Both the position numbers and the translations under genes were made by a program. DNA of 64,000 bases from Bryobacteraceae bacterium. GTDB lineage: Bacteria; Acidobacteriota; Terriglobia; Bryobacterales; Bryobacteraceae. The notes under the pieces are model-generated. The model searched no databases, had not been told where the DNA came from, and saw nothing but the letters and a program-made list of their open reading frames with translations. Positions 62,613-64,000 of this stretch are shown piece by piece (the stretch's first letter is position 1; each line of letters starts with the position of its first letter). The stretch covers positions 62,001-126,000 of the forward strand of contig CANGYQ010000010.1 in the NCBI GenBank assembly GCA_947458745.1, read 5' to 3'.

Positions 62613-64000
62613 GTGAGCCGCACGCGCCGACAGACGCTTCTTGCTTGGACCTTTGTGTCCGTGCTGGTGCTATCGTCGGTGGCCTTGGCCGTGCTTGAGT
62701 TCCGCTCGATCCTCCGGGTTAGCCAAGCGGAAGGTGAACGCGTGCGTCGTCAGTTACGCGTCGGCTTGGATCGGGTTAGCCGTGACTTCACCGACCCGAT
62801 CGAGCGGGCGACCCGAGCATTAGGACTACCCGAGCCCCCGCGCGATCAACCCGCGCCCACGGCCGCGGAACGCGAGGCCGAATATTTGCGGCGTTACCTG
62901 GCTTGGCGGGATTCAGGCGGCGGCGAATGGCCGTTTGCCCGGGTGGCGCGGGCCATTCGTTCCGGCGGCACGCTGGAGTTGCGCGAGTTGGACCCGGGCT
63001 CCGCCTCCTACCGCACCATCAACTGGCCCACCGAATGGGAAGAGCTGCGAAGGCAACTGGAGGCCCGGGTTTCGGGCAAAGCGGAGGGCCGGCCGCGGCC
63101 CATGCGCCAAAGTCCGGGGTTGCTCGAGTTACCCTGCTTTGGCCCGGAGCCGGACGGTAGCCGGCCGCGCGAACTTGAATGGCTGATCTTTGAGTTGGAT
63201 CTGGCCGTCATCCGGTCGACCACCCTGCCGGAGTTGTTGCGTCGCCACCTGGGCGATAGCGACGGTCTGCCGTACTCGGTGGATGTGGTGTTGCGGGATG
63301 CGCCGGAGGTGGCCATCTTCCGCTCTGACCCCAGCCGCACGCAGCCGATCGGAGCCAGCGCCGATGCCACTGTGGGCTTGCTGGACATCTCGCCGTTTTC
63401 GTTCCGTCGAGGCGGACGGCCGCCCCGGCGCGACCGGCCACCGGATGCCGCCCCCCCACCTCCGGCCCGTGACGACGAGCGTTCCGGCCCCCGCCGTCCG
63501 GCCGAAGAAGGCCGGGCGCTATGGGTGCTGGCGGCGCGTCACCAGGCCGGATCTATTGAAGAGTTGATTCGCCAGTCGCGGATTCGCAACATCGTGCTCA
63601 TCAGCACCTTGCTGCTGTTGATGCTGACCACCGTGGGTGCGCTGGTGTGGTTTACCCGCCGGGCGCAGCAGTTGGCCGCGATGCAGATGGAGTTTGTAGC
63701 CAGCATCTCGCACGAGTTGCGCACGCCGCTGACCGTGATTCGCACGGCGGCGCACAATCTGGTCACCGGCGTCGTCCGGCACGGCAATACGGCCCAGGCC
63801 GAACGCTATGGCCAGATTATCCAGAACCAGACCGGCAAGCTGGTCGAGATGGTGGAGCAGGTGCTGCGGTTCGCCAACTCCGAGGCCGGACGCAGTGTGG
63901 GCCGAATGGAGCCGTTCCCAGTGGAAGGGTTGCTGTCGGCCGCAGCCGAGTCCGCTGCCAGTGCGATAACGGCGGCGGAATGCCGGCTTGAGACCGCCAT
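62613..64000 (+). CDS. Sensor histidine kinase (3' end beyond the window)
   Basis: The frame from GTG 62613 has no stop before the window end (over 462 residues). N-terminal membrane helix (TLLAWTFVSVLVLSSVALAVLEF), a periplasmic domain of roughly 300 residues with a Pro/Arg-rich insert, a second helix (NIVLISTLLLLMLTTVGALVWF), then EFVASISHELRTPLTVIRTA, the HisKA H-box with the phospho-acceptor His. The ATPase domain is cut off. A TGA two codons upstream bars an earlier start in this frame. Its partner response regulator would be to the right. Confidence 0.9.
   Translation, partial: MSRTRRQTLLAWTFVSVLVLSSVALAVLEFRSILRVSQAEGERVRRQLRVGLDRVSRDFTDPIERATRALGLPEPPRDQPAPTAAEREAEYLRRYLAWRDSGGGEWPFARVARAIRSGGTLELRELDPGSASYRTINWPTEWEELRRQLEARVSGKAEGRPRPMRQSPGLLELPCFGPEPDGSRPRELEWLIFELDLAVIRSTTLPELLRRHLGDSDGLPYSVDVVLRDAPEVAIFRSDPSRTQPIGASADATVGLLDISPFSFRRGGRPPRRDRPPDAAPPPPARDDERSGPRRPAEEGRALWVLAARHQAGSIEELIRQSRIRNIVLISTLLLLMLTTVGALVWFTRRAQQLAAMQMEFVASISHELRTPLTVIRTAAHNLVTGVVRHGNTAQAERYGQIIQNQTGKLVEMVEQVLRFANSEAGRSVGRMEPFPVEGLLSAAAESAASAITAAECRLETA

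Overview
The window is a 64 kb piece of a high-GC chromosome that looks acidobacterial, most likely from the Bryobacterales/Solibacter group. This placement rests on gene content and is an inference. The markers are three Oar-type TonB-dependent receptors with carboxypeptidase-regulatory N-termini (one cut by the left edge), an adjacent DUF1800/DUF1501 pair, a tricorn-type S41 protease with a beta-propeller, a GMC oxidoreductase with a gluconate-dehydrogenase subunit-3 partner, a Tat-exported sulfatase, a PEP-CTERM protein and many small secreted carboxypeptidase-regulatory proteins. There is no phage, insertion sequence or CRISPR array. Most of the window is ordinary core chromosome with several decayed spots.

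Layout. 1-7 kb: end of a TonB receptor, DUF2277, serB, an OsmC remnant, DUF1800 and DUF1501, tRNA-Gln. 7.3-11.5 kb: CHAD protein and Ppx/GppA phosphatase, divergent from two overlapping thymidylate-kinase-like genes. 11.6-18.5 kb: M28 peptidase, GDPD, a secreted protein interrupted by an amber codon, tRNA-Phe, sulfatase, an amber-interrupted DUF5367 membrane protein divergent from a TetR regulator over two palindromic operators, and Uma2. 18.5-28.8 kb: GMC oxidoreductase/subunit 3/hpt, a coiled-coil M15-like protein, rsfS without a normal start codon, NAD salvage (nicotinamidase-like, pncB), and a GldF/GldG-type ABC exporter with a DUF4340 protein. 29-36 kb: TonB receptor, pentapeptide protein, fabI, a VapBC-type toxin-antitoxin pair, a frameshifted DUF3052-like gene, a Gfo/Idh oxidoreductase. 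36-41 kb: recG, rsmD, a LysW-like zinc ribbon with a very acidic tail, two small carboxypeptidase-regulatory proteins and two thioredoxin-fold proteins. 41-43.7 kb: a multiply broken lectin-like chimera, a hairpin-rich intergenic region, tRNA-Ser, a pyrE-like gene with a clear terminator. 43.7-51.3 kb: a SelA-like PLP enzyme with a Tat leader, then a MoxR-DUF58-BatA-VWA operon. 51.3-53.1 kb: a graveyard containing a collapsed thioredoxin reductase/sensor kinase/UBP zinc-finger module and a duplicated fragment of the downstream tricorn gene. 53.1-64 kb: PEP-CTERM protein, tricorn protease, O-methyltransferase, ankyrin protein, TonB receptor and the start of a sensor histidine kinase running off the right edge.

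The most unusual signals are: the paired thymidylate-kinase-like proteins (one with Lys replaced by Arg in its P-loop) beside two polyphosphate-type genes; the scrambled redox-sensor/UBP-finger module; the acidic LysW-like protein; the rsfS gene whose conserved N-terminus has no ATG/GTG/TTG; and a series of single-codon or single-base disruptions in otherwise intact genes. These disruptions could be real decay or consensus errors. All product calls come from reading the sequence and from memory of protein families; no searches were run.
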